Assembly: GCA_035534435.1 (NCBI GenBank)
Contig: DATLRX010000107.1
Span: forward strand, 1 to 19,177
Direction of reading: 5' to 3'
DNA length: 19,177 nt
Source: Palsa-851 sp035534435
Lineage (GTDB): Bacteria; Chloroflexota; Dormibacteria; Aeolococcales; Aeolococcaceae
The first letter of the stretch is position 1. Each line of letters starts with the position of its first letter. Of the stretch, positions 1-5,971 are shown piece after piece. Made by a program: the position numbers and the translations under genes. A model generated the notes under the pieces. The model ran no database searches and had not been told where the DNA came from. It saw nothing but the letters and a program-made list of their open reading frames with translations.

Positions 1-126
1 CAGGTCCAGGTCCACCTGGTACAGCGCCTGGACCGCGCCGAAGTGCTTGTCGATGCCCCGCAACTTCAGGAGCGGCTCCACCGCTGCCGACGTCCCGCCC
101 GCCGCTCCGCCGGGGTCGTGTGTCAT
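1..126 (-). CDS. Sugar ABC transporter ATP-binding protein, N-terminal fragment (cut by window edge)
   Basis: The reverse strand from an ATG at 126 reads MTHDPGGAAGGTSAAVEPLL, then KLRGIDKHFGAVQALYQVDL. The second part is the classic opening of a sugar-import ABC ATPase (XylG/MglA/RbsA type: L-x-x-I-x-K-x-F-G-x-V-x-A-L). Only the first 42 codons lie in the window, so the Walker A motif and everything after it are missing. The frame is open to the edge. The roughly 18 residues before the domain are a Gly/Ala-rich extension. The gene lies downstream of the sugar-binding lipoprotein on the same strand, 201 bp away, which is the usual XylF-XylG order. Its expected role is to power import of the sugar captured by that lipoprotein. 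The family call is firm; the substrate is unknown. Confidence 0.85.
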   Translation of the reverse strand, partial: MTHDPGGAAGGTSAAVEPLLKLRGIDKHFGAVQALYQVDLDL

Positions 127-252
127 CTCTGTCGCCTCAGATCAAAGAAGTCCTCGGAGGCTCGTACGCCGACGGGCCTTTCCTCCCACGTCGCTCCGGC
201 ATCCCACGCGCAGCCTCCCGTCGCACACCTCGAGCCACGTGCGTTGGGATGA

Positions 253-289
253 GAGGCCGGGCCGCCCCGAGGGACGGCCCGGCTGCCTC
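253..289 (-). terminator. GC-rich hairpin between the binding-protein and ATPase genes
   Basis: Arms GAGGC-CGGGCCG (253-264) and CGGCCCG (275-281) plus GCCTC (285-289) form a 12-bp stem with a 3-nt bulge and a 10-nt loop. No T-run follows on the minus strand, so this is not a textbook intrinsic terminator. In sugar ABC operons a hairpin after the binding-protein gene often leaves that mRNA more abundant or stable than the membrane-component mRNA. That role is inferred here from position. Confidence 0.55.
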
Positions 290-327
290 ATTTCGCGGGC
301 ATTCGCCGGGGAATGCCCGTCACTCGA

Positions 328-1623
328 CTACGAGATGCTGGCCGCGGTGCACGCCGCCGCGCCGGCGATGGCGCAGATGGCCGATGCGGGATCGAAGCCG
401 TCCTTGACCACTGTTGCCTCCATGTTGGTCGCATCGACCCAGACCGGCACGAGGAGCGACGCCGGATTGCTGATGCTGGAGTCAGCGGGGGAAACGGTCG
501 TGCCGTTGAGCAGCCCCGGGGGGACGGTGTTGCCGGAGAGCAGGATGGTGGCCATGGCGACCGCGTCCTGGGCCTCCTTGTACACCGCCTTGTAGACCGA
601 ACCGCACTGGTAGCCCTCGAGCACCCAGGCCATTCCCTGAGCAGTCGCGTCCTGTCCGGTGGTGGGGATCTTCTTGGCGGGCACATTGGCGCTCTTGAGG
701 ACGTTGATGACCGCGTTGGCGAGCCCGTCGTTGGCCTCGATGGTCGCGTTGATCGAGGGATGCGCCGTGAACTCCTGCTGGAAGATCGTGCCACCCTGGG
801 TGTTGGACCAGCCGGGTGCGAAGTTCTCACCAACGAGCGTCATGCCCTGGCTGTTGGTGGCGCCGGCGGCGACGGTCTTGGCCGGCTGGTTCCAGACGAC
901 CTTGTTGTAGCCGGTGGCGAACGAGATGGCGTTCGGGTCGGTGTCCTCGCCGCCGTTCAGCACGAAGACCTGCGGGCTCTTGACACCCCACGAGGTGACG
1001 CAGGTGAGGAAGCCATTACCGATCAGCTCCCCGACCTTCTCGTTGTCGAAGCTGACGTAGTAGTTCTTCAAGCCCTTGACGAACGTGGCACGGTCGTAGC
1101 TGATCATCGTGACGTGCTTGGCCGCGGCCAGCTGCGCGATGGCCGCGCCGGTTGGTCCGTCAAGCGGGCACATGATCAGAACCTTGGCGCCCAGGTTGAT
1201 GTCAGCGGTTGCGTCGTTGAGCTCGGTCTGATCGCTGCCCTGCGCGTTGTCGATCCGGAACTGCTGCTGGTTGAATCCCGCGTCCGCCAGCGCGGCGGTC
1301 AGGTACGGTGCGTCGAAGTTGACCCACCGGGTCGACGACGTGGTGTCGGGGAGGATGACGCCGATCAGGAGCGAGTTCGCACCCTTGGTCGCATAGGCGG
1401 TCAGGGACTTGAACTGGCTCATCGTCGCGTTGATGTCAGTGCCGAACGAGGTGACGGTGATCCCCGATGGGACGCCGGGGTTCGAGGGCCCGGATCCTCC
1501 CGAGGTGCTGGGCGAGCTGCTCCCGCAAGCGGCGGCCACGAGGCCGGCGGTTGCCACCAGGGTTACCTTGCTCATCTTGGACAAGCGGGACCCCCGGCCC
1601 CTGATACCAGTTTGCAAGCGCAT
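328..1623 (-). CDS. XylF/ChvE-like sugar ABC transporter substrate-binding lipoprotein
   Basis: A 431-aa periplasmic-binding-protein-fold lipoprotein that captures a sugar outside the membrane for an ABC importer. From the ATG at 1623 an Arg/Lys-rich n-region and hydrophobic stretch end in the lipobox LVAAAC, with the lipidated Cys at residue 33, followed by a Ser/Gly linker. The mature domain carries XylF-like signatures: GVILPDTTSSTRWVNFDAPY, a Q-rich NAQGSDQTEL segment, ISYDR, YYVSFDNEKVGELIG and a late TTGQDATAQG. The start at 1623 is preferred because GGAGG lies 11 nt upstream and because the longest open frame begins inside a TTGACA promoter box (1759-1764). An ATG at 1575 has no ribosome site but would still leave a signal peptide. 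It is followed by an ABC ATPase gene on the same strand. The family resembles xylose or multiple-sugar binding proteins; the ligand cannot be read from sequence. Confidence 0.9.
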   Translation of the reverse strand: MRLQTGIRGRGSRLSKMSKVTLVATAGLVAAACGSSSPSTSGGSGPSNPGVPSGITVTSFGTDINATMSQFKSLTAYATKGANSLLIGVILPDTTSSTRWVNFDAPYLTAALADAGFNQQQFRIDNAQGSDQTELNDATADINLGAKVLIMCPLDGPTGAAIAQLAAAKHVTMISYDRATFVKGLKNYYVSFDNEKVGELIGNGFLTCVTSWGVKSPQVFVLNGGEDTDPNAISFATGYNKVVWNQPAKTVAAGATNSQGMTLVGENFAPGWSNTQGGTIFQQEFTAHPSINATIEANDGLANAVINVLKSANVPAKKIPTTGQDATAQGMAWVLEGYQCGSVYKAVYKEAQDAVAMATILLSGNTVPPGLLNGTTVSPADSSISNPASLLVPVWVDATNMEATVVKDGFDPASAICAIAGAAACTAASIS

Positions 1624-1733
1624 CAGACCTGTGCCCTCCGAACCGGACCCACCGTTGAGCGACGCCACCCGTTCCGGTAGCGACAAGCGCCGCGCACACC
1701 TCAACCCACGGAACCTCGTGAGATGGCGTCGGG

Positions 1734-1764
1734 ATTGTCTGAACAACCGATAGGGGTTTGTCAA
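1734..1764 (-). promoter_or_regulatory. Candidate promoter of the sugar-binding protein gene
   Basis: On the minus strand a perfect TTGACA (1764-1759) is followed 19 nt later by GACAAT (1739-1734), a 4/6 match to a -10 box. The spacing is longer than the ideal 17, so the -10 assignment is weak. The site lies 110-140 nt before the chosen start codon at 1623, leaving a 5' leader of roughly 100 nt. Confidence 0.4.
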
Positions 1765-1775
1765 CTTGTCGAACG

Positions 1776-1799
1776 AAAAATCACCCTAACGGGTGATTT
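1776..1799 (-). terminator. Perfect 9-bp inverted repeat with T-run: terminator or operator
   Basis: AAATCACCC (1778-1786), a TAAC loop and GGGTGATTT (1791-1799) are perfectly complementary. Read on the minus strand the hairpin ends in TTTTT (1780-1776), the form of an intrinsic terminator. It would stop minus-strand transcription arriving from beyond 1800, for example readthrough from the flippase/YkoP-like pair running under the plus-strand DUF1905 gene. It also sits directly upstream of the TTGACA box at 1759-1764, so it could instead be a regulator's operator for the sugar operon. Both readings fit. Confidence 0.55.
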
Positions 1800-1985
1800 A
1801 CTGGGCGCGACGCCCAAGAATCCAGACCGACAGACACCGCTCTGCAAGTTCAAATCGCGTCGTTCGCCCGGATCAAGCCGGCACGCGGCATTCGTCGCAG
1901 CCGGATCGAAACCGGTGACTCCCAGAGCGGCGAGCATCGACGGCCAGCCTGGGCTCGGCGGTGCCGACGTGCACAATGAAACGCG

Positions 1986-2546
1986 ATGCCCACGTGGAGT
2001 GCACACGCAGCGGCGCCGACCATCCGTTTCGACGCCACGCTCTTCACGCTCGGCACGTCCACGCTCCTCCGCCTGCCCGAGAAGGCGAGCAGGATGCTGC
2101 CGTCGCGCGGTCAGGTGGCGGTGGAAGGAACGATCAACGGCCACGAATTCCAGACAGTGCTGGAACCGGATGGGACGTTCGGCCACTGGATGAGAGTCGA
2201 CCAGAGACTGCAACGCGGTGCCGGCGTCAGCGCCGGTGAGACGGCCTCGCTCGAAATCGCGCCGCGCGACGAGTGGCCGGAGCCGCTCGTGCCGCAGGAT
2301 CTTGCGAGCGCGCTGGGCGCGGCGCCGAAGAAGATCCAGGAGATCTGGGATGCCATCACGCCGATGGCACGCTGGGAATGGGTTCGATGGGTCAACGCAA
2401 CCCAGAACCCCGAGACGCGCAAACGACGTGTCGAGGTGAGCATCTCGAAGATGCAGCACGGAAAGCGGAGGCCCTGCTGTTTCGATCGTGCGTCATGCAC
2501 CGACCCAAGCCTGTCACGCGGCGGCAAGCTCATGGAGCACGCGTGA
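1986..2546 (+). CDS. DUF1905 / YdeI-OmpD-associated (bacteriocin-protection-like) protein
   Basis: A 186-aa protein with two parts. The N-terminal DUF1905 domain (about residues 13-95) shows IRFDATLF near its start and a GTINGHEFQTVLEPDG segment. The C-terminal YdeI-type part (about 100-175) shows the IWDAITPMARWEWVRWVNAT and RKRRVEVSISKM segments and ends in the typical GKRRPCCFD. Length and order match actinobacterial members. The family is named after proteins loosely linked to OmpD or bacteriocin protection; no biochemical reaction is established, so function is open. The ATG at 1986 lies 12 residues before the conserved IRFDATLF; no good Shine-Dalgarno is seen. The last 17 bp (2530-2546) overlap the end of the convergent YkoP-like gene. 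Confidence 0.8.
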   Translation: MPTWSAHAAAPTIRFDATLFTLGTSTLLRLPEKASRMLPSRGQVAVEGTINGHEFQTVLEPDGTFGHWMRVDQRLQRGAGVSAGETASLEIAPRDEWPEPLVPQDLASALGAAPKKIQEIWDAITPMARWEWVRWVNATQNPETRKRRVEVSISKMQHGKRRPCCFDRASCTDPSLSRGGKLMEHA

Positions 2547-3003
2547 CGCGCGCCAGCTCGGGGATGCTCATCCAGGCCTCGTAGGGCCACGCTCGCTCCC
2601 TGGCGTGGCGTGCACCGCGCCATCCGTCGGGGTGATAGATCGCGAGCAGGCCGACCAGATAGAACCGGAGCACGCGCGACCGCGCCGACTGGTCGAGGGG
2701 CACGATCGTGAATCCGAGGCGACCGAGCGCCGGCGCAATCAGCGAAACGGCGTGCAACGCGCGAACCGGCCCGAGACTGCCGCGCTGCACGAGCCGCTCC
2801 ACGAGCGCGAGGTCCGCGCGCGTCTTCCTCAGGGTTTGAAATGGGGTCCAGGCTTCGCCGGTCGCGTCGCCGGCGACACCCCGGTTCGCGAGGTGCAGCT
2901 CGACGACGCGATCGCCCGATCGCACCTCGGTCCCGTCGCGCAACGTCACCGGCCTGCCGTGATAGTCGCGCGTCTCGATCATGACCGCCGACTGTTCGGT
3001 CAA
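2530..3003 (-). CDS. YkoP-like domain protein (start uncertain, probably further upstream)
   Basis: The frame encodes a YkoP-like domain, a family found near or fused to polysaccharide deacetylases and cell-envelope genes. Visible signatures are RDYHGRPVTLRDGTEVRSGD, VVELHLANRG, a central LVQRGSLGPVRALHAVSLIA, LGRLGFTIVPLD and a terminal EAWMSIPELARV. The first standard start codon is the TTG at 3003 (157 aa), but in-frame sequence upstream to about 3066 still looks like the family N-terminus (LKVWLWWERRYLRRHRVRRL). No ATG, GTG or TTG occurs in frame from 3004 to the upstream stop at 3214-3216. A CTG at 3165-3163 overlaps the TGA of the flippase-like gene as CTGA and has AGAAGG 7 nt before it, which would give 211 aa. 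The pair is probably co-transcribed. No enzymatic activity is known for the family. Confidence 0.7.
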   Translation of the reverse strand: MTEQSAVMIETRDYHGRPVTLRDGTEVRSGDRVVELHLANRGVAGDATGEAWTPFQTLRKTRADLALVERLVQRGSLGPVRALHAVSLIAPALGRLGFTIVPLDQSARSRVLRFYLVGLLAIYHPDGWRGARHARERAWPYEAWMSIPELARVTRAP

Positions 3004-3161
3004 CCGCCGGACGCGGTGACGTCGCAGATAGCGACGCTCCCACCAGAGCCAGACCTTGAGCGCACCGTACGCACGACCGTGGCCGCTGTCGCCGCGCGTG
3101 ATCAGCCACCAGAAAGGGGACGAGAGCAGCGAAGTCCGGCGCCGGCTCCGTGGTGGAGCGC

Positions 3162-4187
3162 TCAGGAGACGACCTTCTCGGGGGCCGACCGGAACGCTCG
3201 CAGGTATTCGCGGTCAAAGGCAAAGGCGATCGCCAGACCGAGCAGTGCCATCAGCACGTCGTTGGCGACCCGATACAGCAACGCACCTCCCGCAGCCGCA
3301 GCCGGCGAGACACCCTGCAGCGCCATGGCGCCGGTCATCATGCCCTCGTACGCCCCGAGCGCCCCTGGGAGCACCGTCAGGTTGGTGACCACCTGGCTCG
3401 CCGCGTACGTGTACGCGATGTGCGGAACGTCCGTCCCGGTGCCGTGCACCGCCGCAAGACCGAGGGCGAACAGCGCGATTGAGAGCACGACGGCGATGAC
3501 GTCGACGGCGACCACCGGGAGCAGCACGCGGCTGCGGACGAGCGCTCGAAACGTGGGACCGAGTGCGTCGAGCTCGATCTGGAAGCGGTGGAAGAGTCGC
3601 ATGCGGCCGACGCGACTCGCCAGCCAGTGATAGACGCGCGGCGACAGCAGGATCGCGAAGATCGCCAGCTGCGGCACCAATGCGACGGCGAGCGGGATCG
3701 CGAGGACCGGAGATCGCACCACAACCGGGACCATGGCGAACGTGAGCACGAACAGGTAGATCAGATCGTCGAACACGACCGTCGCCGTCATGATCCCCGC
3801 GTTCGTCGGCAGGCCGCTGCCGGTCTTGACGATCGGCACGCGCCACAGGTCGCCACCGGGAAGGAACACAAACGCCTGACTGATGAAGGTCACGCGGATC
3901 GCCTGCTCCAGCCCGACGTCCTGGCTCGCCCCGCGAAGGACGATCGACCACGAGACGCCGCGCATGACGTAGAGCAGCAGCACCACGGGGAGCATCCAGG
4001 CGAGCAGACCGGTGTCGGCGCCCGTCAGGTCATGCGCGACCTTCCCGGGGTTGACGGCGATGATCAGCCCAACGACGGCCACCAACCCGGCGAGTGTGAT
4101 CCAGTGCGCTCTGAGGCGCACCCAGACCCGCCGCAGGACGGCGAACATCGGGCCGCGCGACAGCGCCGGTTCGCCACCCTCAGGCAT
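3162..4187 (-). CDS. Flippase-like / lysylphosphatidylglycerol synthase TM-region protein (UPF0104, YbhN-like)
   Basis: A 341-aa integral membrane protein with about eight hydrophobic helices, e.g. ITLAGLVAVVGLIIAVN near residue 25, LLAWMLPVVLLLYVM near 60, and LIYLFVLTFAMVPVVV and AIPLAVALVPQLAIFAIL in the middle. Family hallmarks are FVFLPGGDLWRVPIVK, the conserved PGG/R motif after the second helix, and NLTVLPGALGAYEGMM near the end (the P-G-x-x-G-x-x-E motif). It is the stand-alone membrane half of MprF-like proteins, with no lysyltransferase domain, so a role in moving or handling an envelope lipid is inferred. The ATG at 4187 is chosen because residues upstream of it are non-hydrophobic, promoter-like DNA; no clear ribosome site is seen and an ATG at 4148 remains possible. 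It probably heads a two-gene unit with the YkoP-like gene. Confidence 0.85.
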   Translation of the reverse strand: MPEGGEPALSRGPMFAVLRRVWVRLRAHWITLAGLVAVVGLIIAVNPGKVAHDLTGADTGLLAWMLPVVLLLYVMRGVSWSIVLRGASQDVGLEQAIRVTFISQAFVFLPGGDLWRVPIVKTGSGLPTNAGIMTATVVFDDLIYLFVLTFAMVPVVVRSPVLAIPLAVALVPQLAIFAILLSPRVYHWLASRVGRMRLFHRFQIELDALGPTFRALVRSRVLLPVVAVDVIAVVLSIALFALGLAAVHGTGTDVPHIAYTYAASQVVTNLTVLPGALGAYEGMMTGAMALQGVSPAAAAGGALLYRVANDVLMALLGLAIAFAFDREYLRAFRSAPEKVVS

Positions 4188-4659
4188 GGCACGAGCATAC
4201 CCAAGGGAGTGTTCGCCGGACAGAGTTTGGACAGAGCGTGTACATCGGGTGTACAACGTCATCGTCCAGAAAGTGAGTCTCCCCGTCCGGGAGCAGACGA
4301 GGCTGCACGCCCATGCTATGGCGTCTTTGGCAACAACACCGCGCTGACCGCGCCGAGGCGAGACGACTCCGGCGCTACCTCGAACGTCACGTCGCACATC
4401 GCGCGCTGTGCGAGGTCATCGTCGATGCCCGGCATCGTGCTGACAGCCGGTTGCGCCTCGACGCCGCCCTGGCTCATCAGCGCGGCGGGACGTTGCCGCA
4501 CGGAGCCGGCGTCTCAGCCCAGCGTCAGCGGTAGCAGTCGGAGTCGGACGAGGCGTCGCCTCCCTGCAGGCGCACCTGCCCTTGAACTCGTCGCCGTGCG
4601 GGTAACCACAAGCGCTTCTCCTCGCTTCGACGGCCGTCCCGCGTGGAACAACATATCGT
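4188..4659. other. Divergent intergenic region, 472 bp, no supported gene
   Basis: This spacer separates the flippase-like gene (minus) from NDH-2 (plus). Besides the repeats at 4218-4255 I see no feature. Short open frames of 61 and 73 codons around 4313-4534 lie on both strands over the same bases, lack ribosome sites and show no recognisable motif. Promoters for NDH-2 should lie near its right end, but only a weak TTGAAC at 4582-4587 with a poor -10 is visible. Confidence 0.5.
4218..4255 (-). promoter_or_regulatory. Operator-like repeats upstream of the flippase-like gene
   Basis: Two repeat types lie 31-68 bp before the start codon. GGACAGAG occurs twice (4218-4225 and 4229-4236), an 11-bp period that is about one helical turn. 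Next to it TGTACA occurs twice (4239-4244 and 4250-4255), separated by TCGGG, so the block is both a direct and an inverted repeat. This is the layout of a dimeric repressor or response-regulator site. No consensus -10/-35 pair is obvious and the protein that binds is unknown. Confidence 0.4.
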
Positions 4660-5952
4660 GTGACCCGGCCCGCGCATGTCGTGATCGTCGGCGCCGGCTT
4701 CGGCGGCCTTGCGGCAGCTCGCGCCTTGCGTCACGTCGACGTCGACGTGACCATCGTCGACCGCAACAACTACCACCTCTTCCAGCCGCTCCTGTACCAG
4801 GTGGCGTCCGGCCTTCTTGACCCCTCGGCAATCGCAAGCCCGGTCCGAACCATCGTCCGGCGCAGCCGCAACATCGACGTCCTTCGCGCCGAGGTCAGCG
4901 CGGTGGACCTGGGCCGGCGGCGCGTGATCACTTCCGCCGCGACGCTTGACTACGACTACCTGGTCGTCGCCACCGGCAGTGTGACGGACTACTTCAACAA
5001 CGATGATGCGCGCCGGCACAGCACCGGACTGAAGGATCTGAGCGAGGCGATCGCGCTGCGCTCACACCTCCTCAACTGCTTCGAGCGCGCGTCGCTCGTC
5101 GCCGACGCGGAAGCACGAGAGCGGCTTCTGACGTTCGCCGTCGTCGGAGCGGGACCCACCGGTGTGGAGTACTCCGGTGCTCTGGCTGAGTTGATCAAGC
5201 ATGTCCTGCCGAAGGACTACCGGCGTGTCGACTTCGGCGACGTGTCGGTAGTGCTCATTGAAGCCGGCGACCGCATTCTTGCGACCTTCGCCCCGCGTCT
5301 CAGCCGCCTCGCCGCGCGGTCGTTGCGTCAGAAAGGTGTGCGCATCATTCTCGGCACATCGGTGCGTGGCATCGATGATCACGGCATCACACTCGACAAC
5401 GGCGATCGCGTCGAAGCGGAAACCGTTGTCTGGACGGCGGGCGTCCGCGCGACGACTCCGCTCGACGTGCAGGGTGATGCGCTGGCCCGAGCCGGCCGCG
5501 TCAAGGTCACGCCGGAGCTGACGCTCGCCGGCCATCCCGAGGTGTTCGTCATCGGTGATGCAGCCGCGTCCGAGCAGGCGGGCGCCGTGCTGCCCATGCT
5601 GGCCCCCGTCGCGATACAGGGCGGCAGGTACGCCGGCAAGGTGATCGCCGCACGCCTCAAGGGGGCCGGCAGCGCACCGTTTCACTACCACGACAAGGGA
5701 ACCATGGCGACGATCGGTCGCGGCGCCGCGGTCGCGCAGATCGGGCCCTTGAAGATCAACGGATTGATCGGCTGGTTCATCTGGATCTTCATCCACCTGC
5801 TCTACCTGGTCGGTTTCCGCAACCGCGCTCTGGCGATCTGGTCGTGGGCCTGGAACTACTTCTTCTGGGATCGACCGGTGCGGCTCATCGTCGCCGCCTC
5901 GGCGGACATAGCCTCGAACGCTCGAGAAGACCCCCGGGCTGCCCGGCGATAG
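4660..5952 (+). CDS. ndh: Type II NADH:quinone oxidoreductase (NDH-2)
   Basis: A 430-aa flavoprotein that oxidises NADH and reduces membrane quinone without pumping protons. Dinucleotide-fold motif one, GAGFGG, is at residues 11-16 (FAD), followed by NNYHLFQPLLYQVASG, the typical NDH-2 signature. The second glycine motif GAGPTG is at 163-168 (NADH). IGDAAASEQ near 298-306 is the FAD ribityl site, and the LAPVAIQGGRYAG segment near 314-326 is the quinone-side AxxQ-type motif. Hydrophobic residues 368-400 (GLIGWFIWIFIHLLYLVGF and the following Trp-rich stretch) give the membrane anchor usual in actinobacterial members. The start is GTG at 4660, with only a weak GTGGAA before it. Length is normal and the gene looks intact. 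It ends 19 bp from the convergent regulator's stop. A carotenoid or other FAD oxidoreductase is less likely given the C-terminal anchor. Confidence 0.93.
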   Translation: MTRPAHVVIVGAGFGGLAAARALRHVDVDVTIVDRNNYHLFQPLLYQVASGLLDPSAIASPVRTIVRRSRNIDVLRAEVSAVDLGRRRVITSAATLDYDYLVVATGSVTDYFNNDDARRHSTGLKDLSEAIALRSHLLNCFERASLVADAEARERLLTFAVVGAGPTGVEYSGALAELIKHVLPKDYRRVDFGDVSVVLIEAGDRILATFAPRLSRLAARSLRQKGVRIILGTSVRGIDDHGITLDNGDRVEAETVVWTAGVRATTPLDVQGDALARAGRVKVTPELTLAGHPEVFVIGDAAASEQAGAVLPMLAPVAIQGGRYAGKVIAARLKGAGSAPFHYHDKGTMATIGRGAAVAQIGPLKINGLIGWFIWIFIHLLYLVGFRNRALAIWSWAWNYFFWDRPVRLIVAASADIASNAREDPRAARR

Positions 5953-5971
5953 CGGCTGGTCGACCGGCACG

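Larger units (their letters stand above)
1624..1985. other. Divergent intergenic region, 362 bp
   Basis: This spacer separates the minus-strand sugar-binding gene from the plus-strand DUF1905 gene. It holds the candidate promoter at 1734-1764 and the inverted repeat at 1776-1799. Between 1800 and 1985 I see no convincing promoter, repeat or coding frame. Confidence 0.6.

Noticed and set aside
313..1680. 455-codon plus-strand open frame
   Set aside because: It lies antisense to the clear sugar-binding lipoprotein gene; its Asp/Val/Gly/Arg-rich translation has no motif and follows from GC-rich codon bias on the other strand.
2111..3223. 370-codon minus-strand open frame
   Set aside because: Arg-rich translation spanning the DUF1905 gene and the YkoP-like gene in another frame; the YkoP-like frame carries recognisable motifs and this one does not.
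4313..4534. Small frames on both strands in the 472-bp spacer
   Set aside because: No ribosome site, no motif, and the two strands compete over the same bases.
3588..4820. 410-codon plus-strand open frame
   Set aside because: Antisense to the flippase-like gene, composed of His/Arg/Asp-rich sequence without hydrophobic or catalytic pattern; it runs into the NDH-2 start.
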